Source: Rikenellaceae bacterium
GTDB taxonomy: Bacteria; Bacteroidota; Bacteroidia; Bacteroidales; Rikenellaceae
Assembly: GCA_021203585.1 (NCBI GenBank)
Contig: JAJQAW010000369.1
Coordinates: 1 to 16,106, forward strand
Reading direction: 5' to 3'
Length of the DNA stretch: 16,106 nucleotides
Shown here in pieces: positions 8,751 to 16,106 of the stretch. A program made the translations under genes and the position numbers. Each line of letters opens with the position of its first letter. Position 1 is the first letter of the stretch. The notes beneath the pieces are model-generated. The model was given only the letters and a program-made list of their open reading frames with translations, made no database searches and was not told the DNA's origin.

Positions 8751-8762
8751 TCCCTGTCCTAC

Positions 8763-8806
8763 TTACCGGTGCCGGGCGCAAGCTTTTTAACTACCGGCAC
8801 CGGTAA
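8763..8806. repeat. 13-bp perfect inverted repeat after the operon
   Basis: TTACCGGTGCCGG (8763-8775) and CCGGCACCGGTAA (8794-8806) are exact reverse complements around an 18-base loop. No T tract follows on either strand, so it is not a standard intrinsic terminator. It may be a 3' stabilising stem of the operon mRNA or a protein-binding site. Confidence 0.55.
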
Positions 8807-8867
8807 AAGGAATATCTACCCGTTTTCTTCCTGAAAAGATTCTCATTTGGGGAAAAGGAGTCATCCA

Positions 8868-8902
8868 GAAAGACGACCCGCAACCGGTCGTCTTTCTTTT
8901 TT
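8868..8902 (+). terminator. Rho-independent terminator of the susCD operon
   Basis: GAAAGACGACC (8868-8878) pairs perfectly with GGTCGTCTTTC (8886-8896) around a 7-base loop, and TTTTTT follows at once. It lies between the convergent ends of the BACON gene (8750) and the AsmA-like gene (8936). On the - strand the bases after the stem are not T-rich, so it mainly stops rightward transcription. Confidence 0.85.
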
Positions 8903-8935
8903 CGCTCCCAATGCAGGGAGAAATTCCGGAGGAAA

Positions 8936-11900
8936 CTACGGCAGCGTGGAAAGGGAATCCGGAAAATCCGATATCCGGGGGAGCCCGGAGACAATCTCCG
9001 GCGACGAGCCGGTTGCCTGATCGACTCGCTCTGCCGGCGCAGATTCGGAAAGGGCGGAATCCTCATCCGGAACCTCTGGGTCATCGAGGTCCATGTCCGT
9101 TACGGCGGTTTCCGGCCGGCGGGAGCGGATTCGCTCGTGGGTGAATCCTCCGGCCAGTTCGGGGGCATTCCGGGCCAGTTGGCTGCGGATGCTCTCCCGG
9201 ATTCCCGCGCGGAGATTGAGGCGGGTTTCCTGCAATTCCTCTTCCCGGGTCGCTTTGAATAAATCCTTATACCGGCATTTGACCACCTTGAATTTGAAAT
9301 CGTCCAGGTCTCCCGCGATATCGATGCCCAGTTTAAACGGGACCGGCGATTTGAGCACCGAAATGTGGTAATCGAAGGTCATATCCAGGTGGTGCAGGCC
9401 GCCTACGGCCAGTGTATAGCGGTCGATCTCGATTTTGAACGGGAAAATTTCGATCCGGTTGTCCCGGATGGAAAGATCGACCGAGATGTAGTCGATCAGA
9501 TTCTTTTCCTTATTTTTGAACATGAGCTTTTTGGAAATTTCGGAAAACGTTTCCCCGTCCAGCAGCACCATGTTTTCCCCGCTCAGGTAGCAGGCCGAGT
9601 GCAGGGTGGGAAAGATGACGTTCATGGCCGAATCCAATTGGCACGAGGCGGTCATCTGGCCGTCCATAACCCCTTCGAAGGAGCGTAGCATCGGCAACAA
9701 GGTATTGATGGCCGGGAACATGCCCAGCAACCGTTCGACGATGATATCTTCCAGTTCCAGTTCGAAACCCACGCCGGCCGACTGCGGCTCCCGGGCCGTG
9801 TAAACCATCGTCAGGTTGCCCGAACCGATATCCGAATCCATGGCCAACCGCCTTAGATTCACGCTTTGGTTGCGGACGATGACCTGTCCTCGGATTTTTT
9901 CCAGGCGGAGGTCCGTGAAATCGGCTTTGCCGATACGGGTACGAAGCACCAGGTCCAGGTTTTTGGGAACGATGAACAACCCATCCTCGAGGGCCTCTTC
10001 CGTAGAGAGTCCGGCCAGCGGATCGGTTTCGTCCCAGTCGATCAACTCTTCTTCTTCGTCCAATAAACCGGAGAGCTCCGGGGAATTCACTTCACCGGTC
10101 TCGGCCCACAGCGAGCTCCGCTGCATGGCTCCCATCAATTGATTGCAGTCCAGGTAATCGCTTTGCAAAGAAAGATTTCCCTGTAAGACCCCGTTTCGAA
10201 GCATGGCCCGCCGCAAGCCGGAGAGGGATCCGGTCAGGGTCAGATCGCTTTGGCCGATATTCATCCGGGCTTCGGAAAGCGTGATTTGATCGGTATCGAA
10301 TTTCAGCGTGGTCCGCTCCAGTCGGGTCGGCAACGGAAACAGTTCGGTAAAAAACCGCATCCGATCGAATTGGATGCTGCTCCGTATTTCCCACTGGCGT
10401 AAAAGCCGATCGGGTGAATCGGGTTCCGTGGAGGTCGCGAGCCGCACTGAAGAGCCTCCAAGGAGGCTATCTCGTGTCCGGCCGGAGGAGTATCCGGAAG
10501 CTGCTGGTTCGGTAGATCGGCGTTCCCGGGTGATCCCGGCGGTTCTGCGCTGCCGCATGGCTTCCCGCAGCGGAAGCATTTCCAGGTCGAACCCCGCGTG
10601 ATTCATCGTCAGTCGGGTGCGGGCCGGAATATCCGCGTAGCGGAGCGTATCCAGCGTAATCTTACCCCCGAACATACCCATTTTGGGATTGGAAGACGAG
10701 CCTTTGAGACCGCCGTCGATGGCGATTTTACGGCCCGAAAACAGTACGGAATCGGGCAAACGGACGGTGAGGTGGTCTATTCGTATCTGCGTAGCTACCG
10801 GCTGTACCCGGGTCGTATCCCAGGTGCGGGAGGTGTGAAGCTGCGCATCCAGTGCACCGACGCGGGCGCTGGTGTGTCTTCCCGAACGTAAATGGAGGGT
10901 ATCCACCTGCAGTCGGGCGGTGACCCACGGTTCCTCGCTTCGGGAGATCCGGGACCGGCGGGCCGTATCGGCTGAAAAATGTACGCCGCTCATAAACAAA
11001 CTGTTTCGAGAGACGCGGTCCGCGACCAATAACCGGTCCATACCGAATTTACCGGCGGCATCCAGGGTGCCGAAATCCCCGTCCATTAAATCCCACAGGC
11101 GGAAATTCGCCCGAATATCCGCGTTCAGGATTCCCTTCACCAACAGGGTGTCGGGATTGAAGATTTCTCCCACGATTCCCTCAAAATCGACGGTTCCCTG
11201 CATCGAAGCCTCGATACGGGGATCGGTCAACAACCGGTCCGCGCGGCCGGTGGCGAAAAAAGCGGTGTTGGATCCGTGTAATTCCAGTTTACGGAACTCC
11301 ACAAAGGAGGAATTCGCCGCGGTTCCGTGACAAAATAGGGTCAAATCGGTTTCCAATTTTTCGATGCCGCGGCTCGAACCTTTTCGTTTGAGCGATCCTT
11401 TTTCCAGTGAGCAGGTGATTCGTACATCGGGTAAGGGCTGCTCGCCGAGCAAACCGTTGATTCTTCCGCGCACTTCCAGCTTGCCGTTGGCTTCGGTACG
11501 TCTCTTTTCGGCCCAATAGACATCGGGAATAAATCGGAGAATATCGGCCAGATTTTCTGCTTGCAGCGTAAAACGGACATCCATCCGCAGGCTGTCGTCG
11601 GCTTTCTCGATTTCGCCTTCGGTCCGGAAAGGAAGCTCGTTGAGCATCAGCCGAGATTCGATAAAGCCGATTTTTCCCCGTTGCACATTCAGTTTACTCT
11701 CGAACCGGAGCGCTAATTCCTGATCCAACCGGTATGCGGGACTGTCGAAGCGTATCGATTCGAAACCGGTTTTGAGCTCCGAGTAGAGGCTTCCCTGGGT
11801 CAATTGGTTGCGCAACCGAAGATTGAACCCGGTCACTTCCGTGTACAACCCGGTGGTTCGGTCTTCGTATATAAAATGTCCGTTGCGGATGCCGATCCGT

Positions 11901-12448
11901 TGCAAATCGATAACCGGCAGCGGTTCCGGCTCCGAATCCAACTCCGGCTCCGAATCATCCGGCGCTTCGGGCGGCGAGTGAGCCGGCTCCCCGGAGATCA
12001 ATATATCCTAGTTGGCCCGGCCAGACTGGTCGATCAATCCGTAAAAAAAGGGCTCTTTCAACGTTAACCGATCCACGGTGATCCGGTCATGCTGAAAATA
12101 ATCCCGAATATTGACCGAAACGACCGCTTCCGAAAAGCGAAGCAGTGTCTCGGGATAGCAACCGTGTTCTTCTTCCGGAGCGCTATTCCGCTGTGGAGCG
12201 GAAAGAACTTCGCCGCCGGTGATCCGTAACCCGACCTGCGGAAAGGTTTCGATGAACGTCAGTTCGATTCGCTCGCAACGGATTTCACCCTCCACCAGCG
12301 GGTCGATATAACCGACCACCAGCGGAGTGAGTCTCTCCGGGGGAAGAACGCCCCATTTGATAATAGCGATACCGATGCCGGGCAATACCAGGAAGAGGTT
12401 GACGAATAGGATCAAAGGGATCATCCAAACTTTCTTTTTTATGCTCAT
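8936..12448 (-). pseudogene. AsmA-like protein, interrupted by TAG at codon 147
   Basis: AsmA-family proteins are long, membrane-anchored beta-groove proteins in the envelope; relatives are linked to lipid transport between membranes. The start chosen is ATG 12446-12448 (MSIKKKVWM), which places an N-terminal membrane helix at about residues 5-27, followed by PERLTPLVVGYIDPLVEG, a typical AsmA opening. The typical C-terminal region ends with SVLKSPVPFKLGIDIAGDLDDF and a charged tail. An in-frame TAG at 12008-12010 falls in GRAN*DIL, where the family usually has N-W-D, so the lost residue is probably Trp. After the stop comes an acidic Pro-rich linker and the rest of the protein (about 1170 residues in all). 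A TTG at 11999-12001 could restart a product lacking the membrane anchor. Apart from this codon the 3.5 kb frame is clean. Confidence 0.8.
11925..11956. repeat. Two 14-bp direct repeats, 18-bp period, inside the AsmA-like gene
   Basis: TCCGGCTCCGAATC occurs at 11925-11938 and again at 11943-11956. On the - strand it encodes the acidic linker D-S-E-P-E-L-D-S-E-P-E-P just after the premature TAG. The period is six codons, so copy-number change would keep the frame. Confidence 0.6.
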
Positions 12449-12498
12449 ATTCGTATAGGCTTTAAGTCCGGTTAGGCAGGCAACGGGCGCCGTCTCTG

Positions 12499-12506
12499 CA
12501 AATGTA
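12499..12506 (-). promoter_or_regulatory. -7 promoter element for the AsmA-like gene
   Basis: On the - strand this reads TACATTTG, a perfect TAnnTTTG. It lies about 50 bases upstream of the AsmA start at 12448. A TTTG occurs upstream (12521-12524 on the - strand) but only 14 bases away, shorter than the usual 19-21, so the -33 element is poor or absent. Confidence 0.45.
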
Positions 12507-12736
12507 ACGATCCCCGTTGGCAAAACGTATAGCGGATTCCAAAAAAGTTTCGGACCGGGCTCCGGAATTTTAGCGTGTTCTGCCTTTAAAAAGGGAAATC
12601 CGATGGGGGCCCGGATTACCGTATGAAAGAAAAATTGAATATATTTATCCACAATCGGAAATGAACCGGGACGGATCGTCATTTCGATATTTTTAATAGA
12701 ACGCTGATCCAATACTTGATTCGAAATCGTAGGACC

Positions 12737-14634
12737 ATGAGAAACTGCAAATTAAAAAAAATAGGGTTGTTCCTCTTGTTGCTGTGTATGGGGGGATGCC
12801 GGTACGGAAATATTCCGGAAGAGGTGCATAAAGCGATCCTTCTTTCGGGAAATAATTCCTCTGAATTGATGAAAGTATTGCATCATTACCGTCGCCCACA
12901 GGACTCACTCAAACTGCAAGCCGCTTATTTTCTCATTGCGAATATGCCGGGTAAATATTCCGAATACATCGATGCCCCTTGAAACGATGTGGCTACGGTT
13001 CGGTTGCGGTGGAGCAGTTCCTCCGACAAACGGTTGGTTACGGATACTTACCGAACCGATAAATGGATTCGGAAAAAGGATATTACCCATATCAAAGCAG
13101 ATTTTTTGATCGATAACATCGATCTGGCTTTTCAGGTGTGGGAAGAAACACCGTGGGGGAAAGAACTCTCTTTCGACCTTTTTGCGAATTGATTTTGCCC
13201 TATCGAATCAGCACCGAACCGTTGGAAAACTGGCGGGAAAAAGCGTTGGCTAGTTTTGCCGATCTTTACCGCTCTTTTTTGGAAAACGACACGTTGAGCC
13301 CGGTCGAAGCTTGTGTTCAACTCAACCGATTACTGCCCCGGTTCCGGGTGGACCGGGATTTCCCCGTCATGAATTTTTCGCAACTGATGGCTTCTTCCCG
13401 GGGAAATTGCGATGCGATGGGATCCCTGGCTATTTTCGCGATGCGGGCCTTGGGAATTCCGGTAGCCAAAGAGTTTACCGTTCAATGGCCCCACAAGCTT
13501 TCTGCCGGCGGACATTCGTGGAATTCGGTCTATGACGGTCAGGGTGGTTATGTCTCTTTTATGGGCACCGAAGCGGATCCCGGCGAACCGCATCAGGGAT
13601 TGGGACCTAAGTATAAAGTTTTCCGGCAAACTTTTGGCCGGCAGATTAATCTTCCGTTGGACCGTAAGCATATATCGCCACGACTGCAGGACAAGTATTT
13701 TATCGATGTCTCTTCCGAATATCCCGATTGTCCGGATATCGTGGTTCCCCAACGGTTTTCCCCTTCCGAACCGACCGGTTATGCTTACCTGGCCATACTT
13801 ACCCAAAACGGATGGGAACCGATTGCCTGAGGGGAAGAGGGCCCGTTGGAGATTCAATTTTCCGGCGTGGGTCACAATTTGCTGTACCTTCCGGTGTACT
13901 ATGCCGACGGTTCGAAGAGTCCCGCGAATTATCCCTTCCGGCTGGGGGAGGATGGCCTTTGCCGGTTTTTCGATCCGGAAGCTCCACCGGTCGAATTGGT
14001 GTTTGAGGGGATCGCAAAAGATACGCCGATTTACTTAAACTTGATGCTTGACGGGCGGTTCGAGGGGGCCAATCGTGCCGATTTCTCCGATGCGCGGTTA
14101 CTGCACCGCATCCAGCAGGTAGAGGGTGGTTTCTACCACACCGTTCCGGTGGAATCGGCCGCGCAGTACCGGTATGTCCGCTACGTCTCTCCGGATAGCA
14201 GCCGCTGCAATGTGGGAGAATTGGAATTCTTCGATACCCGGGGAGAACGATTGACGGGCACGGTCATCGGCAGCCACGGCTCGGATGCACAAACATCGCC
14301 CGGCAATGCCTTCGACGGGAATGTGGCTACGGTGGTCCAGTTGGACCCACTTCACGATGCCTGGATCGGATTAGATTTGGGTGTACCGACCGGTATCGGT
14401 CAAATCCGTTATTTACCGCGAACCAACGGCAAAAATATTTATGAGGGTCATCGGTACCGGTTGACCTATTGGGATGGGCACGAATGGGTGACCACGGAGG
14501 AACAAACCGCCACGGGCCATCGGTTGCACTGTCGGGCTCCGGAAAACACGATTTTCTATCTCTACGATGCTACCCAAAAAGTGCAGGGAAGCTATTTCGT
14601 ATTGGAGGACGGGGTACAAAGATGGTTGTTTTGA
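12737..14634 (+). pseudogene. Lipoprotein with transglutaminase-like and discoidin-like domains, broken by two TGA codons and a frameshift
   Basis: ATG 12737 opens MRNCKLKKIGLFLLLLCMGGC, a lipoprotein signal (Cys 21). The product would be about 632 residues. A conserved helical region (AFQVWEETPWGKELSFDLF, then LPYRISTEPLENWREKA) precedes a transglutaminase-like core with catalytic-type Cys in RGNCDAM (Cys codon 13408-13410), His in GGHSWNSVYD and a following Asp. The C-terminal 150 residues look like an F5/8 type C (discoidin) module (GELEFFD, NAFDGNVATVVQ, WIGLDLGVPTGIGQIRYLPR). Three lesions interrupt it: TGA 12980-12982; a missing T at the T5 run 13179-13183, which puts the downstream protein in the -1 frame; and TGA 13828-13830 in PIA*GEEG, probably a lost Trp. 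The motifs are otherwise preserved. A cell-surface role in protein or peptidoglycan modification is only inferred. Confidence 0.75.
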
Positions 14635-14732
14635 CCGATTCCATTTCTCCGGGGTACACCGACAGGCCATAAGACGGATTCTTCGGTGTCATCGAACCGT
14701 CTGCCGAAGACGAAGCTTTCCCGGTGATGCAA

Positions 14733-15584
14733 TCAGATTTCGCGAACCATTTCATACTGCCGGCCCGAAACCGTTATATGCAGCGTTCGTAAGAATTCGG
14801 TCAGTGCCGTGCAACGAACCTCGGTATTGATGATTTTCAACTCCTGGGCACGGTTCCGGTTCAGGGCCTCTTGCAGCAGCGCCGATCCGATGCCTCGCCG
14901 CCGCTGATCCGGACGGACGGCTATTCGCGCGATATCTCCCGCGGCGGGTTCTAACACACAGTATCCGAGCCAATCTCCCTGCTCGTAGGCACCCAAAACG
15001 ATAAAATCACCGGATGAACGGGCGATCGCTTCGTCGCTGTTTTGCCACGAGGGAAGAAAATCTCCGTAATCGGGCAGCGCGCCGAACGGGTGCCGGTCCA
15101 GGCAACGGACCGAACCGGTGAAGCAGCCCAACCGTTTGACAGGGGGAAGCTGCTCCCTCGGTGTGCGGAAATAATTAAATTCCCGACTGACCCGGAAGCC
15201 GAGTTTGCGGTAAACGGAAATGGCTTTTTCGTTGTGCTGCAACACTTCCAACAGGTACCGGCGGATGCCGGCTTGCCGCAGAAAGGGGAGTGAAAATTCG
15301 AAAATCCGGGTCGCAAGTCCCTGATTGCGGTACTGCGGAAGTGTCCCGGTGCCCGTATCGTAGGCGGTCCTCAGCCCCTTCCAGGTTCCGATACCGTTCA
15401 GGGTAAAAGCCGCAATCCGGTCCCCGTCGAAAGCGGCGAAAGAAAGCGTGGGATCAAACCCGCGGCGGGTGAGCATTTTCTGCAATTGCAGGGCGTCCAA
15501 TTGCATTTCATAGTCGGCAAAAGCCGCTTCGAATGCGGGGAACAGGGAGTCGAAGCCGGTTTGTGCGAGGGAGAGAATTTCCAT
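14733..15584 (-). CDS. Tandem GNAT N-acetyltransferase
   Basis: Intact 283-residue protein with two GNAT acetyl-CoA-binding folds. The first has the motif A loop QYRNQGLA (84-91) and the downstream N-x-x-A-x-x-x-Y-x-K-x-G-F signature (118-130). The second has IAVRPDQRRRGIGSALLQEAL (221-241). Both keep the R/Q-x-x-G-x-G/A pattern that holds the pyrophosphate of acetyl-CoA. It is soluble, with no signal peptide. ATG 15582-15584 is the chosen start because it gives a complete first beta strand. It is convergent with the transglutaminase lipoprotein gene (98 bp apart). The acceptor substrate cannot be deduced; tandem GNATs in Bacteroidota acetylate diverse small amines or peptides. Confidence 0.85.
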   Translation of the reverse strand: MEILSLAQTGFDSLFPAFEAAFADYEMQLDALQLQKMLTRRGFDPTLSFAAFDGDRIAAFTLNGIGTWKGLRTAYDTGTGTLPQYRNQGLATRIFEFSLPFLRQAGIRRYLLEVLQHNEKAISVYRKLGFRVSREFNYFRTPREQLPPVKRLGCFTGSVRCLDRHPFGALPDYGDFLPSWQNSDEAIARSSGDFIVLGAYEQGDWLGYCVLEPAAGDIARIAVRPDQRRRGIGSALLQEALNRNRAQELKIINTEVRCTALTEFLRTLHITVSGRQYEMVREI

Positions 15585-15646
15585 TCTTATTCACTTTAAG
15601 CGGAAAAAATCGAAAGGTGATCGGTCTGAAAAACGCTCGAAAAAAA

Positions 15647-15654
15647 TACCTTTG
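15647..15654 (+). promoter_or_regulatory. Perfect -7 promoter element without an obvious gene
   Basis: TACCTTTG matches TAnnTTTG exactly and follows an A-rich stretch. A TCTG at 15625-15628, 18 bases upstream, is a possible weak -33 box. It points right, into the 3' end of the - strand sigma factor gene, and no + strand gene follows within the window. It may be chance or drive an antisense RNA. Confidence 0.3.
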
Positions 15655-15711
15655 TACCTGCAATTTTTATCCGGAGGATTTTTTATAGGTATACAAATAT
15701 TATAGGCAACC

Positions 15712-16106
15712 CTACCGCCCCATCAGGACCCAGGCCATCAGTACGGAATACAGGTGCCGGAACAGTTCCTGCCGCAAGGCTTTAGAGGCCACTTCCACGT
15801 GCTTTTCCACCGTGCGGGGCGAAATTTCGAGTTTCTGTCCGATTTCCGCGTAAGACATATTTTGAAATTTACTGAGCAGGAACGATTCTTTTTGTCGGGC
15901 CGGTAGTTTGTCGACTGCATCGAGGATCAACGACCGCAGTTCCTCGCCGACGTACAGTTCCGGGGCGAGCGCTCCCTGCGGCTCTCCGGTTTGGAGCGTT
16001 TCTTCCTGGAACCGGCTGCGCACCTGCAGGTGCTAGATGTAATTGAGGCAACCGTTGCGGGTGGCCTTGAACAGATAAGCCTGCTCGATCAGGGCGGGGG
16101 AACGGT
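15712..16106 (-). pseudogene. ECF-type sigma-70 factor (Bacteroidetes expansion family), partial, interrupted by TAG
   Basis: Only the 3' part is in the window; the gene enters from the right edge. The frame reads ALIEQAYLFKATRNGCLNYI, the end of sigma region 2, then a TAG at 16033-16035, then HLQVRSRFQEE and a full region 4 (LPARQKESFLLSKFQNMSYAEIG, helix-turn-helix SPRTVEKHVEVASKALRQEL). The pattern fits the Bacteroidetes-expanded ECF sigma factors, which normally direct transcription of SusC-type genes with a FecR anti-sigma factor. With the TAG obeyed, the promoter -35-binding region would be lost. A GTG at 16021-16023 could start a region-4-only fragment. The gene ends with TAG at 15712-15714. 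No partner FecR is visible. Confidence 0.75.

Noticed and set aside
13179..13183. Programmed -1 frameshift at the T run
   Set aside because: Re-reading one T would join the frames, but the site is C-CTT-TTT with poor P-site re-pairing, no clear stimulatory stem was seen, and the gene also has two nonsense codons. A lost T in a homopolymer is simpler.
14673..14711. Possible terminator between the convergent transglutaminase and GNAT genes
   Set aside because: Short competing stems (AGACGG/CCGTCT and TCTTCGG/CCGAAGA) have 18-base loops and no T tract, so they are not supported as a terminator.
5721..16035. Alternative genetic code with a stop codon reassigned
   Set aside because: Interruptions use TAA, TAG and TGA, and the same three codons end other genes in the window at natural C-termini, so reassignment of any single codon does not account for the pattern. 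Kept only as part of the wider recoding question.
1..16106. tRNA, rRNA, CRISPR array, insertion sequence or phage genes
   Set aside because: No regularly spaced repeats, transposase motifs, terminal inverted repeats or tRNA-like arms were seen when reading both strands.

Overview
This 16.1 kb window looks like a chromosomal piece of a Bacteroidota, most likely Bacteroidales, genome of roughly 50-55% GC. The evidence is a SusC/SusD outer-membrane import pair, several short lipoprotein signal peptides, BACON and DUF4302-type lipoproteins, a large AsmA-like protein, a Bacteroidetes-type ECF sigma factor and promoter motifs of the TTTG / TAnnTTTG kind. Genus cannot be fixed from the sequence; a gut Bacteroidales is a reasonable guess.

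Layout. Bases 2-82 hold the last 26 codons of an unidentified + strand gene. An AT-rich regulatory region (83-554) follows. It contains a good Bacteroidetes promoter enclosed by a perfect 12-bp inverted repeat. Next is a five-gene + strand operon with 10-22 bp spacing: a SusC/RagA-type TonB-dependent receptor (555-3881), a SusD/RagB lipoprotein (3892-5430), a SusCD-associated HExxH zinc metallohydrolase lipoprotein (5445-6323), a DUF4302-type lipoprotein (6335-7675) and a BACON lipoprotein whose C-terminal module resembles that of the preceding gene (7698-8750). It ends at a strong intrinsic terminator (8868-8902). There is no glycosidase, so the operon reads as a binding, cleavage and uptake system for a peptide-containing substrate rather than a classical glycan locus. 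On the - strand lies a long AsmA-like gene (8936-12448), divergent from a + strand lipoprotein with a transglutaminase-like and a discoidin-like region (12737-14634). Then come a - strand tandem-GNAT acetyltransferase (14733-15584) and the C-terminal part of a - strand ECF sigma factor (15712-end).

The most striking property is damage. Five of the nine main genes are broken by single lesions while the protein sequence stays recognisable in the same frame on both sides: TAA at 5721 (metallohydrolase), TAG at 8343 (BACON), TAG at 12008 (AsmA, - strand), TGA at 12980 and 13828 plus a one-base frameshift at a T run at 13179-13183 (transglutaminase lipoprotein), and TAG at 16033 (sigma factor, - strand). 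All three stop codons also serve as genuine gene ends here, which argues against a simple code change. Where the lost residue can be guessed from family motifs it is Trp (AsmA NWD; AWGE in the transglutaminase protein), which points to G:C to A:T transitions. Very recent gene decay, DNA-damage or consensus error, and some form of recoding are the competing explanations. The second notable feature is the inverted-repeat-bracketed promoter of the susC operon, which could be a phase-variable switch or a pair of operators.
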